Source: Cryptomeria japonica
Taxonomy: Eukaryota; Streptophyta; Pinopsida; Cupressales; Cupressaceae
Assembly (NCBI RefSeq): GCF_030272615.1
Contig: NC_081412.1
Span: 20,003,932 to 20,067,931 of the forward strand
Direction of reading: 5' to 3'
DNA length: 64,000 nucleotides
In this document: piece after piece, positions 32,435-45,037 of the stretch
Layout: every line of letters begins with the position of its first letter
How positions within the stretch are numbered: the first letter of the stretch is position 1
Translations under genes and position numbers: made by a program
The notes under the pieces: model-generated
What the model saw: only the letters and a program-made list of their open reading frames with translations
Databases searched by the model: none
What the model was told of the DNA's origin: nothing

Positions 32435-35400
32435 ATTATAAGTTTTCTAAATGTACTTAAGACATTGACCATTGCCCATACTTTCTTTGAAACATCTTGT
32501 CAAAGTTAGTGCATGATGATTATATTCAACTTTGTTGAGCTCTGCTAGGGTTTGAGGTTGCATATTTCATATTGCTTTCTTCAGACCGCATTTACTACAG
32601 GATTTTTTCATTTATTATGGCTCTGACCAACTTTAGCCCAGCAGTTGATGCTGGCACTAGAGTTGCTGTGATGGACCCTCATGGTGTGTTAGAACAAGCG
32701 CCCTTGAAAATTTGTTCTGAAAGTGTTTCATGAGGTATGACCTCGCCTGATGTTGTACTTCCTGTTCAAGATTTTGATAATGCCTGTGAGTGGCTTGAAA
32801 AAAGTACTTTGATAAGATATTTTGTGGGTAGGATCCCTCCTGAAAGCATGCTTCATTGATAATCATTCCATTGGGATCATTAATGTTTATGCCCCCAATG
32901 ATTCAGTTGATAGATCATACCTATGGCGTTGGATTGCTGACAATCTGCCACCTACAACTTGGGTCATGTGTGGGGACTTCAATATGGTTGAGGTGGCGAC
33001 CGATAAGAACAAAATTTTGCCTTTCCGTTGGACAAATGGTGAGCGGGAAGCCTAGTACTATATGTGTAATAAATTGGGTCTTTTCGACACCAACACCAAC
33101 CGCCGCCACCCTGGTGGGGTTTGCCACACTTGGTTTAATTTCAGAGTTTGCTCTGACAAAATTCTTAAAAGGCTTGATCGTGCTATGATAACTGCAGAAT
33201 CTTTTTTTTCTTTTTCTAAAGATCATGTTCTTCCCATCACTCCTCTTGTTGATGTGACACTTTCCGATCACTTCCCCATAAAGTTTAGTATTGAATAACA
33301 GCCAACTACGCAACGTCCTCCAAAATGCAGTTCTACCTCAACACATCTCTTTTGCATCATCAAACCACGATGGCCCACATTCAAAGGGTTTGGAATTTAG
33401 AGCCAAGACCCCATCATCACATTGGTTGGATTGTGTGGTGGCATGATGCCATCACCCACTCTGCGAGGTTTCTGTGCATTTATGATAGACAAATTGCCAT
33501 GTACCAAAGGTGGTCATATGATGTGACCAAAATAGCTCTCTGTGCTACCACAAAAGCTCTAGCCTTGAAACCTTTTGATTCTAACCTGCAACTTTGTTTA
33601 GTCCAGCTCTACCATGAGAAACAATTTGCAAATAGCCACTCTACTAGAGGAGTTCAAATCAAAGCCAGGCTACACTGTATCAAGGTGGGTGATAGGGCCT
33701 CCAAGGAATTTTTCTTGGTTTTGCATGCCCGTCATACCTCTATAGGGATCAAGAAAATCAAAGAGGAGCAGGCTCTTCTCACCGAGCTGCCTGATATTCT
33801 ACAAGCCTTTGTCCGTCATTATGAGAAGGTGTTCACAGCATAGGGAGACTCGCTAGCTAGAGCCCAAACTTTGCATGATTTCTCAGATGTTGTTCCCAAG
33901 TGGCTTTCCAAGTCTCAATAGGCCTTTTGTGATCTCTTATTGACCATTGATGATCCCAAGGAAGCTACTTTCTCTATGGCAGATGATAAAGCCCCTAGAT
34001 GTGATGGCTTCCCCTATGAATTCTACAAAGCTCTTTGGCCTTGTATTGGTTGTGACCTCCATAAGGTCTATTTGGAAGCTTTTCATTCCCAATCCCTGGG
34101 AAAAATGATTAACAGAGGCAACATCAAATTTATCCCTAAGGCTGGGGATCCAGAGGACATTTGGAATTGGAGGCCTATTACCCTACTCAATGTCTCCTAC
34201 AAGATCATTGCCAAAGCCTTGGCTCTCAAGACTCACCATCTCCTACCTCTTGTTGTTCGTCTGGAGAAAATTGTATTTATCAAGTCCAGGTTTATTTTGA
34301 ACAATATTATTTCCATTTGGGAAGGGGTGGACTGGGCCAGACGCTCTAAACAAAAGGCAATATTCCTTAAGATTGACTTTGCTAAGGCATATGATCGCAT
34401 TGAGTGGCCTTTTATCTTAGCTATGCTCAAAGCCCTTGGCTTCGGTCCTAGATTCATCCAGTCTGTCTCGATGTTATTCGGAGATGCCTCGACCTGTATC
34501 ACCATTAATGACCAAAAGTCTGAGGCCTTTGGCCTTTTCAGATCCATTCGCCTGGGATGTCCTCTGGCTCCTGCTTTATATGTTCATGTGGCAAAATGGT
34601 TTAGTTACTTACTTGCTAATGCTATCTCTGTTGGGCGTGTCAGTGGTATCTCCCTTCTCGAGTCACCTTCTCAACTTTTCAATGGTCACTTTGTGGATCA
34701 TTCCTTCCTCACTCTCATTGAGGAAGAAAACAATGTGCAGGCTGCTCTTCAATGTTTGAACACCTTTTGCTTGGCTTCTGGTTTGACCATTCAATGGCAC
34801 AAGATGCAATGTTATAGGCAGTCTTTTCTGCTAGCCCCACCTTGGATTCTCCAATATGACTGGAAATGGCTTCATCATGGTGAAATTTTTTTCTTTCTAA
34901 GCATTCCCTTTTCCATTCAAGCTTCGCCTGTGGATCTTTGGAATGCTGTTTTAGCTAGGATTGAGAAAAAGTTGGCCTACTGGATTACTAAGCCTCTCTC
35001 TGGCTGGTAAATTCCAAATTTGTTCTAAGGTGTTGGTTGCCACCCATTTCTATTATTCCTCATGTTGGGCTCCTTCTAAGGCCTCTTACATGAAGTTGGA
35101 AAGACTTATGTGGGCCTTTCTTTGGGCCTCTAGGTTTGACCATCATGGCTTCCATAGGGTCACTTGGGAATATTGTTGTCTTCCCAAGGAGTCTGGAGGG
35201 ATTGGCCTTATTTCTACCCAGAAAAAAAGGGCTTGCCTTATGTGGTAAATGGATTATGAAGGCCTTATCTGGCGACGAGGTCTGGAAAATCCTTCTTCGA
35301 CATTGCATTTCATCAGGATTTCCTACCAACAGGCCAGCTTGGAAGGGGATTGGTTTTCAAACCCTTCTCATTATGAAAGACCCTATTCAGATCAAGGGTA

Positions 35401-37019
35401 CTTTTGTGGTTAAAAGCATATGGCATGCTTGGGAAGCTATGAAGCCTTGGCTTAGATGAACAGGTGATGGTTTTCATGACGGGATATCCATGAATCAACA
35501 CAACCTCTGTTGGTCACCTCTTTTTCAGGTGCAAGGGTTACCATTAGCCCAAATCCAGGGTGTTAGTGCTCTATGTTTTCACAAACATGACATTAGAACA
35601 CCTAAGGATCTATTTTCCAGAGCTTCTATGAGCCTCTGGTCATGGGAAGACCTCCAAGTCCAGTTTCGTTTGTCTCAACTAGATCAACAGACTTATGACC
35701 TTCTGGTCTTGGCCTTACCCTCAAATTTGTTACATAAGCTTAGCATTTAGTCTATCAGATCTTCGTGGAAAGATCGGAAATGGTATCTTTGGACTCCTTT
35801 CACTAGCTACAAACCCAAAATGGGTTATCTCTAACTGGTTCCTCATTTTCCTATGGTCCATATCGTCAACCAATGGTGGCACTTGTAGTCTTCTTAGACT
35901 TCTTAGAGATTCAGGTTTCTTACTGTTTGGTCTACCACCACTGAAACCAAGATTGCACACTTTTAATGGTGAGTGCTTTTCCAAGGATTGCCTTTGGGTT
36001 CCAGACTTAAGCATTTGGGGGTTCCTGATCCTCGGTGCCCTTTTTGTGGTCACCCAAAAAAATTTATGCACATTTTCTGGTTATGTAGAAGAGCTTAGCA
36101 GTATTGGAGCTGGATTCATGATTTCTTTCAGCCTTTTTGGCCTGAGCCCTTTTCTTGGCATATGGCTCTTCTAGGCGATTCGCCTAGAATCCCCTTCAAA
36201 TTTTCCTAGATATGGCATGCTTTCAGAATGGAGATCCTATTCACTCTTTGGAAGGATAGAAATACAGTTCTTTTTACTCATAACGTTTTGGTTATTAATG
36301 TCTCTCTTTATGCTAAAGCTTGCATTTGTAATAATGCATTAATGCAGATTCAGGTACAAGCTGACAAAGTGGTCTTGGAGGTGGGCCACTTATAGGAGAT
36401 CCTCTAGCACTGAGGCAACACCCCTTGTGCGGTTGCTAGAGTGCCACCAGATTCTATCTCTGTCAATCGCACTCTACCCCATGGCCATCACCACAGTCGT
36501 AGTTCCTTTGCTTTCCGCTCTCAGACCCCACAGTCCCAGGCTCCTTGCCGCTCCATGGGCGGGAGAGATGATGCTTGGAGGCACCGCTTGACTTCTCCTC
36601 CACATCGTGGCTCTACCTTAGGGTGGCCCTCTGCCACTCCTGTGAGTTTTTCTCCTCATGCTGGTGATGGCTCTAGGTGGCCTTCTGCCACTCCTTCCAA
36701 GTTTCCTTGCTTGGCTCTAGCGATTTCGCCTCCCAGGCAAGAGGAAGGATAAATTGACAAAGATCTTGAAGAAGGGTGGTCCGTGCTGAACCCAACTCTT
36801 GACCCCGCTAATGTATGAGGCAAGAAAGATGAGCTTGATCCTCCTCCCTCGGCTGCCTCTGCTTTGGCTACTTAAGGAAGTTTTTTTATATATAGCTTTT
36901 TTTTTTTCTTCTGGCTACTGGTGGTGTGACTCTCGCGGGGTGATCTTTTATCCCCTAGCCTTTTTTTGTGAATATGTACTTTAATATTTTAAATTAATAA
37001 AGAAGGCCTATTCATCAAA
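32435..37019 (+). mobile_element. LINE-3: internally deleted plant LINE downstream of copy 2
   Basis: A 16-bp repeat, aaatgtggaggtgatt, flanks it at 32419-32434 and 37020-37035. The copy 4 block (63586-63607) shows the unoccupied site as aaacatggaggtgattg. The element is 4.6 kb with a 5' leader, the start of ORF1, a truncated ORF2 and a tail ending attcatcaaaa. The join between ORF1 and mid-endonuclease shows an internal deletion of ORF1 and the endonuclease N-terminus. It is related to LINE-4 in domain order (no RNase H) but well diverged. Confidence 0.93.
32618..36750 (+). pseudogene. LINE-3 coding remnant: ORF1 start fused to ORF2
   Basis: ORF1 begins MALTNFSPAVDAGTRVAVMD and stops within about 40 codons. 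From 32822 the endonuclease reads IINVYAPND, CGDFNMVE and LSDHFPIKF, but lacks its N-terminal half. RT (33940-35010) shows KAPRCDGFPYEFYK, KFIPKAGD, NWRPITLLN, LKIDFAKAYDRIEW and RLGCPLAPAL. The FADD box is replaced by FVDHSFL, so both catalytic aspartates are affected. After 35010 frames shift repeatedly; a zf-RVT with C-P-F-C-G-H and H-I-F-W-L-C lies near 36030-36095. The Ser/Pro-rich frame 36441-36752 is the C-terminal tail. Confidence 0.85.
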
Positions 37020-37035
37020 AAATGTGGAGGTGATT

Positions 37036-38310
37036 GAGTTGGAGAAATCCAGAGATACAAGTTTGCATTAAACTGTAGGATATATAAATATATAATTTAA
37101 AGTAAAAAATCATATTAATATATTTAATAATTATAAAACATTAAAAATAAATTTAATTGAGAATTATTTATATTCATTTTTTTTATATAAAAAAAATTTA
37201 AAAACTATGTGTATAACAATTAATTAAAATTTTATTTGAAGTAATTGAAATTTTCTCATTTAAATTTAGAAATAAAGTAAACTTATTAATTATGTTGAGA
37301 GGTCTACCACAACTAGGAGTGAGATGTGAGTGTGTTAATAAAAATTATTTAAGAGTTGACATACAAAAATAATAAAACCTAAAACTAAATCATACAACTA
37401 TTTTCATGTAATTAAGTGAACTACAAAATACGTTTATTTTAATATAGACAAATCATAAAAGAAAAATGAAAATTTATACATATCAACTCAGTGCCAAAAC
37501 TTGTGATTTAAATTTTCTAAGATAAATTTTTAAAACGATGGAAAAATAAAATAGTTAATGAGGTATAAATTTTTGTATTTATCAAATTTTGTAATGCCTC
37601 ACACGTTTGCATTTTGTCATTGCTTTATTTTGATCCACTATTGACTCTATATGTGATACACTTTGACAATGCGTATGTTATTCTTTTATATTGACATCCA
37701 TGTGGTGCATCCTAATTACAATCATATTATTTTGATCATGTAGATAACACTACTGGGGTTGATAGTTCGTTATAGTTGTAGATTCAATGATGATCATAAA
37801 TGCATGATGTTGATATGATGATATGACATGATGTTATATGATTTATACTATGATGGTACTTTGATTATACTAATGATAATGTGATTTCATGATGATGCAT
37901 TTGGTTATGTTATGACTAATTTGATGAAATATTTTGCTACTAACCATATAATATGTGACCCTCACTGGGGAAAGATTATAACATTTTTCAATTATATTAT
38001 ATTAAATTATATATGTGCATAGGTATTTTTTGTGTTTTAGTTTATGTAGGTACAGGGCATCGAATCCACTTAGCTCCAAAGGTCTAGGTGTGTCCATTTC
38101 CCAAACATTGGCTATAGGAGATACCACACTAGTCATTTATGTCTCCTAGCCTTAGCCATCATTCCTAATTTAGATGTTTCTCCTTATTACATGTTTTTAT
38201 ACACCCTGGTTACTGTGTTGGTAATGTTTTGCAACCTTAATGCATAATTGGGTAAAACCCATAATGATTTTTTGTGCATAGGCAACCATTTGTAAATTAT
38301 TATCATTTTA
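37036..38310. other. Non-coding flank of copy 2 and unassigned AT-rich sequence
   Basis: Around 37310-37370 gtgagtgtgttaa..aaa and gagttgac..a.aaa resemble 63645-63705 after the copy 4 block, so this is the duplicated flank. 37590-38310 has short repeated tgatgatat-like strings and no coding frame; it could be an old LTR, but I cannot show ends. Confidence 0.5.
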
Positions 38311-38324
38311 ATGTTTATATTAAT
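38311..38324. repeat. Left target-site duplication of element B
   Basis: atgtttatattaat, identical to 39791-39804. Confidence 0.9.
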
Positions 38325-39790
38325 ATTTTTGTATTAAGGATCAAATAGGTTTTGAGGGAACCCAAAACCCCATAAAATAGGTTTTGGAGGGACCTAAAAC
38401 CCTTAGATTTTACAAGGATCGGAAACCCAAAGAAGAAAGATGCCAAAAGATTAAAACATAGACAACCAACAACCCAATATAAGCCAAAACAACAAAGTAT
38501 AACTATGGAAGCACTAGCTGAAGAAAGAAGAAGCCCAAATCCATACACCTTGAGAATCAAATACCCCCAAAATGAACCAAGGGTTTTAACAAGACCCTCT
38601 TAACTTGCAACAAGTACCACTAGTTTTTCGAGTCATTCATAGCCTTAACAACTACTTTGAGAAATGAAACCAAGACCAAAACGTATAGAATCTTGTAAAA
38701 AAAGCATAATGGAATGATCTAGAACTAAGGTATTTTGATAGGCTTTCCAAACCCCCATTTTTTGGTTTTGATATGGCTCTCAAAACCAATAAGTTGAAAC
38801 CAACAAAGACAATCGAGCTCAAAGTCAACTCCCAACTAGCGAAGCTCCTTTCAACCTCCATAGGAGAGGGACCCACCTTAATAGTGACTAAAAAGAAGCA
38901 GGCCACCAATTGATAATCCCAAACACCATTCAACCTCACAAGATCTAGAGATAAATGATCAAAACAATGATAGTTTGCTGGAATATCGGGTTTTAGAAAG
39001 GCTCCCAAAACCTTAAAGAGATATGAAGGTTGAAAACATTCATACACCAAACAAACAATCTCTACCAAAGTATCCACCTCCATAGGATAAAAGTGATAGA
39101 GAACCATCAGTAAGGTGATGAAATCAGAAAAGTAACCAGCCTCAAAAAATAGGGCATCACAATCCTCCAAGAAACTCCATCTTACTTCGCCCAACCAACC
39201 ACTCTTTCCCACAACATAAAAGCCATTCACCTCAATAGAATAGGTATGGAAGGAGAAAGAGGGAAGGAGAGAAAAAACCTAATCAAATCCATCTTCATTC
39301 TCTAAAAAATAAGTAGGGAAATGAGAGCCAGAAAAGCACCAGGACCCCTTATGAAAAAGATGGGATCGAAGAAGTAGAGGGTCCTCAAAGTAAACAAGAA
39401 ACAAACCTCATTTGATGGTGAAGTAATGCCAATGAAAAAAAAGATAAACAAGTAGACCACAAAAGATATTCAGGGCCACCTATAGATTGAACCACAATGC
39501 ACTCCAAAGCAGAGGCCAAGCTAGAGAACCAAGACTCCACAAGACCAATCAAGCAAGTTGAAGGAACAAGACCGATAGCCCCTAAAAGGCTATCCAACGA
39601 CCGAACAAAAGAAGGCCAAAAAATACCCCATTACAGAAAATTGCATCTGTCATTTCCAACAAGCTAGGGAAATAACCCTCGATTGCTCCACAACCCAATC
39701 CATAGTCCTCTCCGTAAATAAGGATCCACCACTAATGGTAGAACATGCCTCTGTAGAAGGACACCAATCATTGTTTTGATCCAGTTCACC
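38325..39790 (-). mobile_element. Element B: 1.5 kb non-autonomous retroposon, minus strand
   Basis: A perfect 14-bp repeat, atgtttatattaat, lies at 38311-38324 and 39791-39804. Read on the minus strand it ends gatccttaatacaaaaat. Like element A it has no RT and carries several copies of the motif GGTTTTGGGAGCCTTTCTAAAACC (for example 38351-38400 and 38987-39015). A 192-codon minus frame (39230-38652) is open but resembles no family I know and is probably not a functional gene. Confidence 0.8.
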
Positions 39791-39804
39791 ATGTTTATAT
39801 TAAT
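39791..39804. repeat. Right target-site duplication of element B
   Basis: atgtttatattaat, identical to 38311-38324. Confidence 0.9.
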
Positions 39805-40841
39805 GTTATTGAGATGATTTAATATTTAATTGTGAAATGTGCCTTATTTTTATGTGGATTGATGAGAATTTCATGAATTTTCTATAGGGTTCAATTGGGG
39901 GTATATTTGATATTTAAGTTTTAATTTTATTTTTATATCATTTTATTCCTTAATACAAAAATGTGTTTATATGATGAATTGAAGTTTAGGTTTTTTGTGC
40001 ACTTAGTTCATTTTCTCATTATGAGCTTAAAAACCCTACACCTTCAATTTGGATTCATGATTGAAGGAGATTTTCTTGGAGTTTTGTGGGTATTATCTCA
40101 AAGGATTGATATTGGTGAATTCTCTTGGCTGTCTAACAAATTTTTTGTCTTCCATTATGTGTGGATTGCATTTTCAATTTGAAGGTTTGATCAAGTTTGA
40201 TGTAGGAAATCGATTCCCCCTTTTTTTCAATTAAATTGCTTCCACTTTGTTGCAAATTACTAGTTATTAAAATATTCTTCCAATTTAAATATCTTCATTT
40301 GGATTATATTATATTTTTCTTGAATCAAACTTTAAAATATAGTTTTGTTAGAAATTTGAGTTTGTATGGTTGTCATTGATGTCAAACCTAGTTGTTCAGA
40401 TTGGTTCTTGTTTGGATATGATCCCATTTTGTTGCAAGTTTCTTTGTCTTATGTTTGGTGTTGTAGTTGATCTTGATGTTTTGGTGTTAGTTGTGTTAAG
40501 GTCAATATGCAGGGAAGATTTTTTAATGTATGCAATAAATAATGTTTAATGTCTCATTGGTAGAATGATTTGTATTCCTTTTTATGATAAAGATTATATT
40601 CTATGGATGTTGCATCGACTATTTTTCTTGTTTGTGGAGTGTAAAAGTTGCTTGTTACTGTTCTCTTATAGTAAGGGTGTATGTCAGATTGGTCCAAAGA
40701 GTCTTCGGTGGCCTCCAAATATGTTGAATCCTATGTTGCAAATTTGTAGAAATGATTATGTGATTTGTTCAACTTACTTAAATAGCATGTTTCTCTAGTG
40801 GTGTTTCTATTTTGCAAGTGAGTTACTTAAATATCCAATAA
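39805..40841 (+). other. Non-coding interval with possible Copia LTR start
   Basis: Around 40347 the string tgttagaaatttgagtttg is followed by ttgtcattgatgtcaa, the usual opening of many plant Copia (SIRE/Maximus-type) LTRs. No partner LTR or end was found, so this is tentative. The rest is AT-rich without coding frames. Confidence 0.35.
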
Positions 40842-41808
40842 TGTATTGAAAAGGTGTGCGCAAGAACCTTTTGTGTGTATAAGATCCTAAATGTGCTAAA
40901 ATGCGAGAATTAGAGTTCTATCCTATGATATGGGCATAAAACCCCAAATGAACATAATATAAATGAAAATGCTTCAAATACCAAATTCAATAGTAGATCT
41001 AGAGAAATAATGTAGATCAGAAAATAAGTGTTATGAAGCTCATATAGAGAGATGAAAATAACATGAAACCATACCAAACCCTAAGGGAGAGGTACAAGCC
41101 AATCAATAGTCAGTGATCTCCTATTATTCTTCAATATCTTCAAAGATTCAATTGATGATGAAAATGGTTGATGAAGACTTGGTGAATGCTTGATTTTCTG
41201 ATTGAAGACTCCACATAACCTGTACTTTTACTTCATAAGATGCTCCTTCAATTGCTAGAGTTGTTGGATCCTTCAAATGAGGAAAGGAAAGGCTATATGT
41301 ATGAAATCCTAACTTTGTTTTTTATCATAGGCTGACCTAGAAATGATATAATTTCACACCAAGTCAGATTTAAAAATTATAATACCACCAAAAGATAACC
41401 TCAAAATTCAAGGAGAAAAATTATGGACCGTGGTGGTATATTTACCACCACTGTTCAATTGAATTTTTTCCAAATTTTGAGGGATGCAAGTTATCGTGAT
41501 TAGAAAGTCAATCCTAGATCAATGCAACAATTAAAGATGTTTAGATATACAAAATTGGGCCTTGAAGGTCGAAATAGGACATAATTAAGGCTTTTAATGA
41601 ATGATGAATTGAAAGAATCAAATAAAAAGGGGCACACTCAGGATTAAGGGTCCAATTTTATGATATGCAGAGAGATGAAAAAAGACTTTAGATTTAATTA
41701 AATTATTAAATAAAAATTAAAATGCAAGATGCAACACAATAAGGTAGGTGCTAACCTAAGCGTGGAATTGAGCCACCCAATTAAGGGTGTACAATTTACG
41801 ACGTTACA
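40842..41808 (-). repeat. 3' LTR of the Tat element
   Basis: On the plus strand it begins TGTATTGAAAAGG and ends acgacgttaca. It is co-linear with 51823-52790. Confidence 0.92.
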
Positions 41809-41823
41809 TTTAGCCCCCACTTA
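41809..41823 (-). promoter_or_regulatory. Polypurine tract of the Tat element
   Basis: Minus-strand TAAGTGGGGGCTAAA abuts the 3' LTR start TGTAACG, the expected plus-strand primer position. It fixes the element's orientation. Confidence 0.75.
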
Positions 41824-42559
41824 AGAGGTCATATGACACTATGTGCATATGCAAGATAAAGTACAAAAAAGTAAACATGTCATGAAAAAGGATATATCCA
41901 TAAGGTGTCAAATGAAGCCCCCGACGATATTTGCAGTACATTGCTAGGAATTGCATCCTGCAAAACCACATTGTTAGATAAAATTATAAAATAATCTAAA
42001 TTCTTACTAAGAAAATGATGAAATTCATGGTTAGCTATATGCCCCCCTATTTCAGCTTGCTAATTAGTGAGTTGAAATAGGGTATCATGTCTACCACATC
42101 AAATTGTAACTAGAGTTGATGTCAAATGCTCAGAATGAATCTTGATACAAGATCAAAGTGTATCATGAAATATTTGGTAAGAAAAGGAACTACAACATTA
42201 TTCCAACACAACCAATAGTGCATAAATCATAGTTCCCTAGCTCAAGATATGAATGATTAAGCAAGAAATGCAAAATTAGGGATTTAGAAAAAGTCAATAC
42301 CTTAAATAGTGACAATGACACTATTCATTTGTCATTTTCACATTTTGTCTTGGAGTGTACAAGAGGATCCCACACAACACTAAAAATACCTTGATGATGA
42401 CCCAAGATGCCTACACAGATGGATATTCTATAACACAATGTGATCAAGGATCGTTCACTTGATGAGGTGATTCCTCTCAACTACCTTTGTACTTTCTATT
42501 GACTTTCAATTTACTAAGTTTGATTTTACTGATTATGTAGGAAATCTTGATTACACATG

Positions 42560-42720
42560 TGCCCCTAGCAGGGTGCCATGGTTTCGATAGGGCGTCATGG
42601 TCCCTATTGGGTGCCCCAGTCCTCCCAGGGTACCATGGTCCCATTGGGGTCCCTTGGTCCTCCTAGGGAACCCTGGTCCTTTCATGGCGCCTTGGTCCCT
42701 AGATAGGGTGACCAAGGGTA
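42560..42720. repeat. GC-rich minisatellite, about 8 units of 19-21 bp
   Basis: Repeats of the form tccc(t)nnngggtgccatgg, for example gggtgccatgg, gggcgtcatgg, gggtaccatgg and ggcgccttgg. It stands out from the AT-rich surroundings. A shorter related patch (gggtgccttgg, gacaccttgg) lies at 51500-51630 near the 5' LTR. Confidence 0.75.
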
Positions 42721-42894
42721 GTCATAGGATCAAGCTTTAGATGTTGAGTTGATTGATTTGATTTAAAGACAAGATACTGATTCTTGATTGTTGATTTTGC
42801 AGAGATTTCCATATATACGAGAGCACACTGCTAAACTTACATTTCACAATTTGTAGAGCTAGATTCCACGATTATCATAGGAGGACATAGAGCT

Positions 42895-44330
42895 ACTTCA
42901 GGCCACAGGTTTGTGGCACATGTGTAATATGTCATCAATCAGGTTCCATCCAATGATGCTCATGGCACTAATGGAGAGATGAGACCCAAATAGCTCCACC
43001 TTTGTCCTACCCATAGGGGAGATGACAGTTACACTAGAGGATGTGTATTGCATTTTCAGACTTCCTATTAGAGGACAAATAGTGACATATCAGACAAATT
43101 GCACATTGACAACTTTGAGGTGAGAGTAGATGTATTGCATTGGCAAATCCATGCATGTAGAGACGAGGGGTCTAATCCTCATAAATTGGTTACTCCATCC
43201 TATTGGAAGAGTTCCACTGGTAAGGAAATTAATGATAGCAATAGTTGGGCTAGCCATATGCCCTAATGGATGGGGTAGTCACATGCATGAGGGCCTCACG
43301 TATGCTATCCAGGTGATGGAGGATCTATGCATAGTATTCACATGGGGACATAGCATGCTAGCCCATCTCTACCATGATCTGGGAGAGTATGTTTATAGTG
43401 AGGGGAGGAGTTTGATGACATGCACCCTTCTATAGATCTATATTTTTGAGCATATCACATGTACTAGGCCGGTAGGAGTTCCAATAGATGTGAACATCAA
43501 TGAACCTAGTTCATATGCTTACCCATTTACTAGACCATGGCAAATGGGTGATTTATTGTATTGGAGAGTAGTTATAACAGATTAAGGTCAGATGATATTA
43601 CATGGAGGCCATATTGGTGGATGGCCGCTTGGCCAAATCAATAGAGGCAACTTTTCCTATGCAAAGGAATTGCTTCCTAGAGGGCCACCATAGTAACATT
43701 GTCATCCCATTCTACTTCCATCGAGTGAGGTAGCAGTTTGGGCTAGAGCAAGGCATTCCTTTAGCTAGCTCAATCTACATATGACACTTCAGTTGTCATG
43801 AGATCGAGAGAAGTCCCTAGGCCTACTATTGATGATATAGAGATGAAAGACTCAAATGATGAGGAGAGAGATGTAAAGGTCCTGTTTAATGATGATGTGT
43901 GAATCCAACACAATTACATCACATGGTGGGATAGGATTCTCCTCAAATCCATATTCCCATTAGACTATCCGAGGGGAAATCCTCGTCCATGGATGAGAGC
44001 AGTTGAGTCCACTAGTGAGGATAACAAGGCATCTGAGGAACTTGGGGACACTCAAGATTACCAGGATGAGAGAGAGGAGGAAGATCAGGAGGAGGTTGGC
44101 ATTAAGGGGGAGGGAGGATAGGAGGGAGACGATGTCACAAACAAGTGGGAGGAATAGGAGGATGAGAAGGATGATGATGTTGAGGAGGATTCCTCCAATC
44201 ATATAGACCCTCACACCATAGCCATAGATCCTCCAGCAGTAGAGAAGGGAGTAGAGGATGTAGCGCGAGATGTGGAGGATCTAGCACTAGAGAGGCCGAT
44301 CTTGAGCTTACGTTGATAATCTCTGATAGT
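42895..44330 (+). pseudogene. Antisense plant mobile domain (PMD) gene in the Tat element
   Basis: The plus-strand frame reads MALMERWDPNSSTFVLPIGE, then MTVTLEDVYCIFRLPIRG, which is the conserved core of the plant mobile domain (RW.P...TF.LP.GEMT.TLEDV..L.GLP..G). It continues at 43130-43435 with WLLHPIG and MLAHLYHDLGEYVYSEG, another PMD block, followed by IYIFEHI. Stops and frameshifts (near 43085, 43127 and 43436) break it. An acidic/basic low-complexity tail (43850-44220) follows. PMD proteins such as MAIN/MAIL1 act in silencing and cell division, and PMDs also occur in plant transposons. Here it is convergent with pol. Function in the element is unknown. Confidence 0.8.
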
Positions 44331-44961
44331 TCTACATCCTAAGGTACCTAGGCACTATGAGCATGGGGAGGGGAGTGGATCTAGACCAACGATGACCATG
44401 GCACATGCCCCCATTGTATGCAACCCATAGTGGCAGGAGGGTGACCTAGTTATATGCTCATTTTTATTTTAAGGTAATCATTTGAATCTTTACATAACAA
44501 TGTTTATATAATTAATCTTATTCTCTCTTCTGTAGTCAGCATACAAGACTGACAATCTCTTATCCAACACACATTACCTGATATCATCCCTACTTCACAT
44601 ATTCCCCTATATTCATAGACCTTGCATAGACCCCAGAGGAGTGCAGGATGACATGAATATCTATTCTATTAAGTGCAGATAGAGTTAGATCTCAGATGAG
44701 AGGAGAGGGAGCAACTACAATTCAAGCTATCAGAGGCTCAAATGGAGTCATCCATGTACCAGAGCATAGTGATAGACCAAAATTGGAGGAGCTTGTCTAG
44801 GAGTCACTCATGATCCTCTACCCACTGCTACACAACTATGAGACCAACACAACAAGGGACAAAGGGATCGAGTAGCCAACATCCATAGATGGTGATGATG
44901 TACAGAGGCCACCTTTTGTTTATAGTGGTTAGTTTTGTATATGATGTGCCTAAATGTTTTT

Positions 44962-44989
44962 GATGATATATATATATATATCTGTGTGT

Positions 44990-45036
<47 letters not shown>
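44962..45036. repeat. (TA)n(TG)n microsatellite
   Basis: An uninterrupted TG run of more than 15 units (about 44998-45035) follows (TA)n and short tctgtgtgtgtgtatg. It lies between the PMD gene and integrase. Confidence 0.95.

Positions 45037-45037
<1 letters not shown>

Noticed and set aside
36441-36752. Ser/Pro-rich 103-codon frame as a separate gene
   Set aside because: It is continuous with the degraded C-terminus of LINE-3 ORF2 and lies inside its target duplications.
38652-39230. 192-codon minus-strand frame as a host gene
   Set aside because: It lies inside element B, has no known motif and no upstream gene signals.
44003-44206. Arginine-rich frame on the plus strand and hydrophobic frame on the minus strand
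   Set aside because: Both are translations of a GA-rich low-complexity stretch at the end of the antisense PMD gene.
44978-45036. Minus-strand His/Thr-rich peptide
   Set aside because: It is the TG microsatellite translated.
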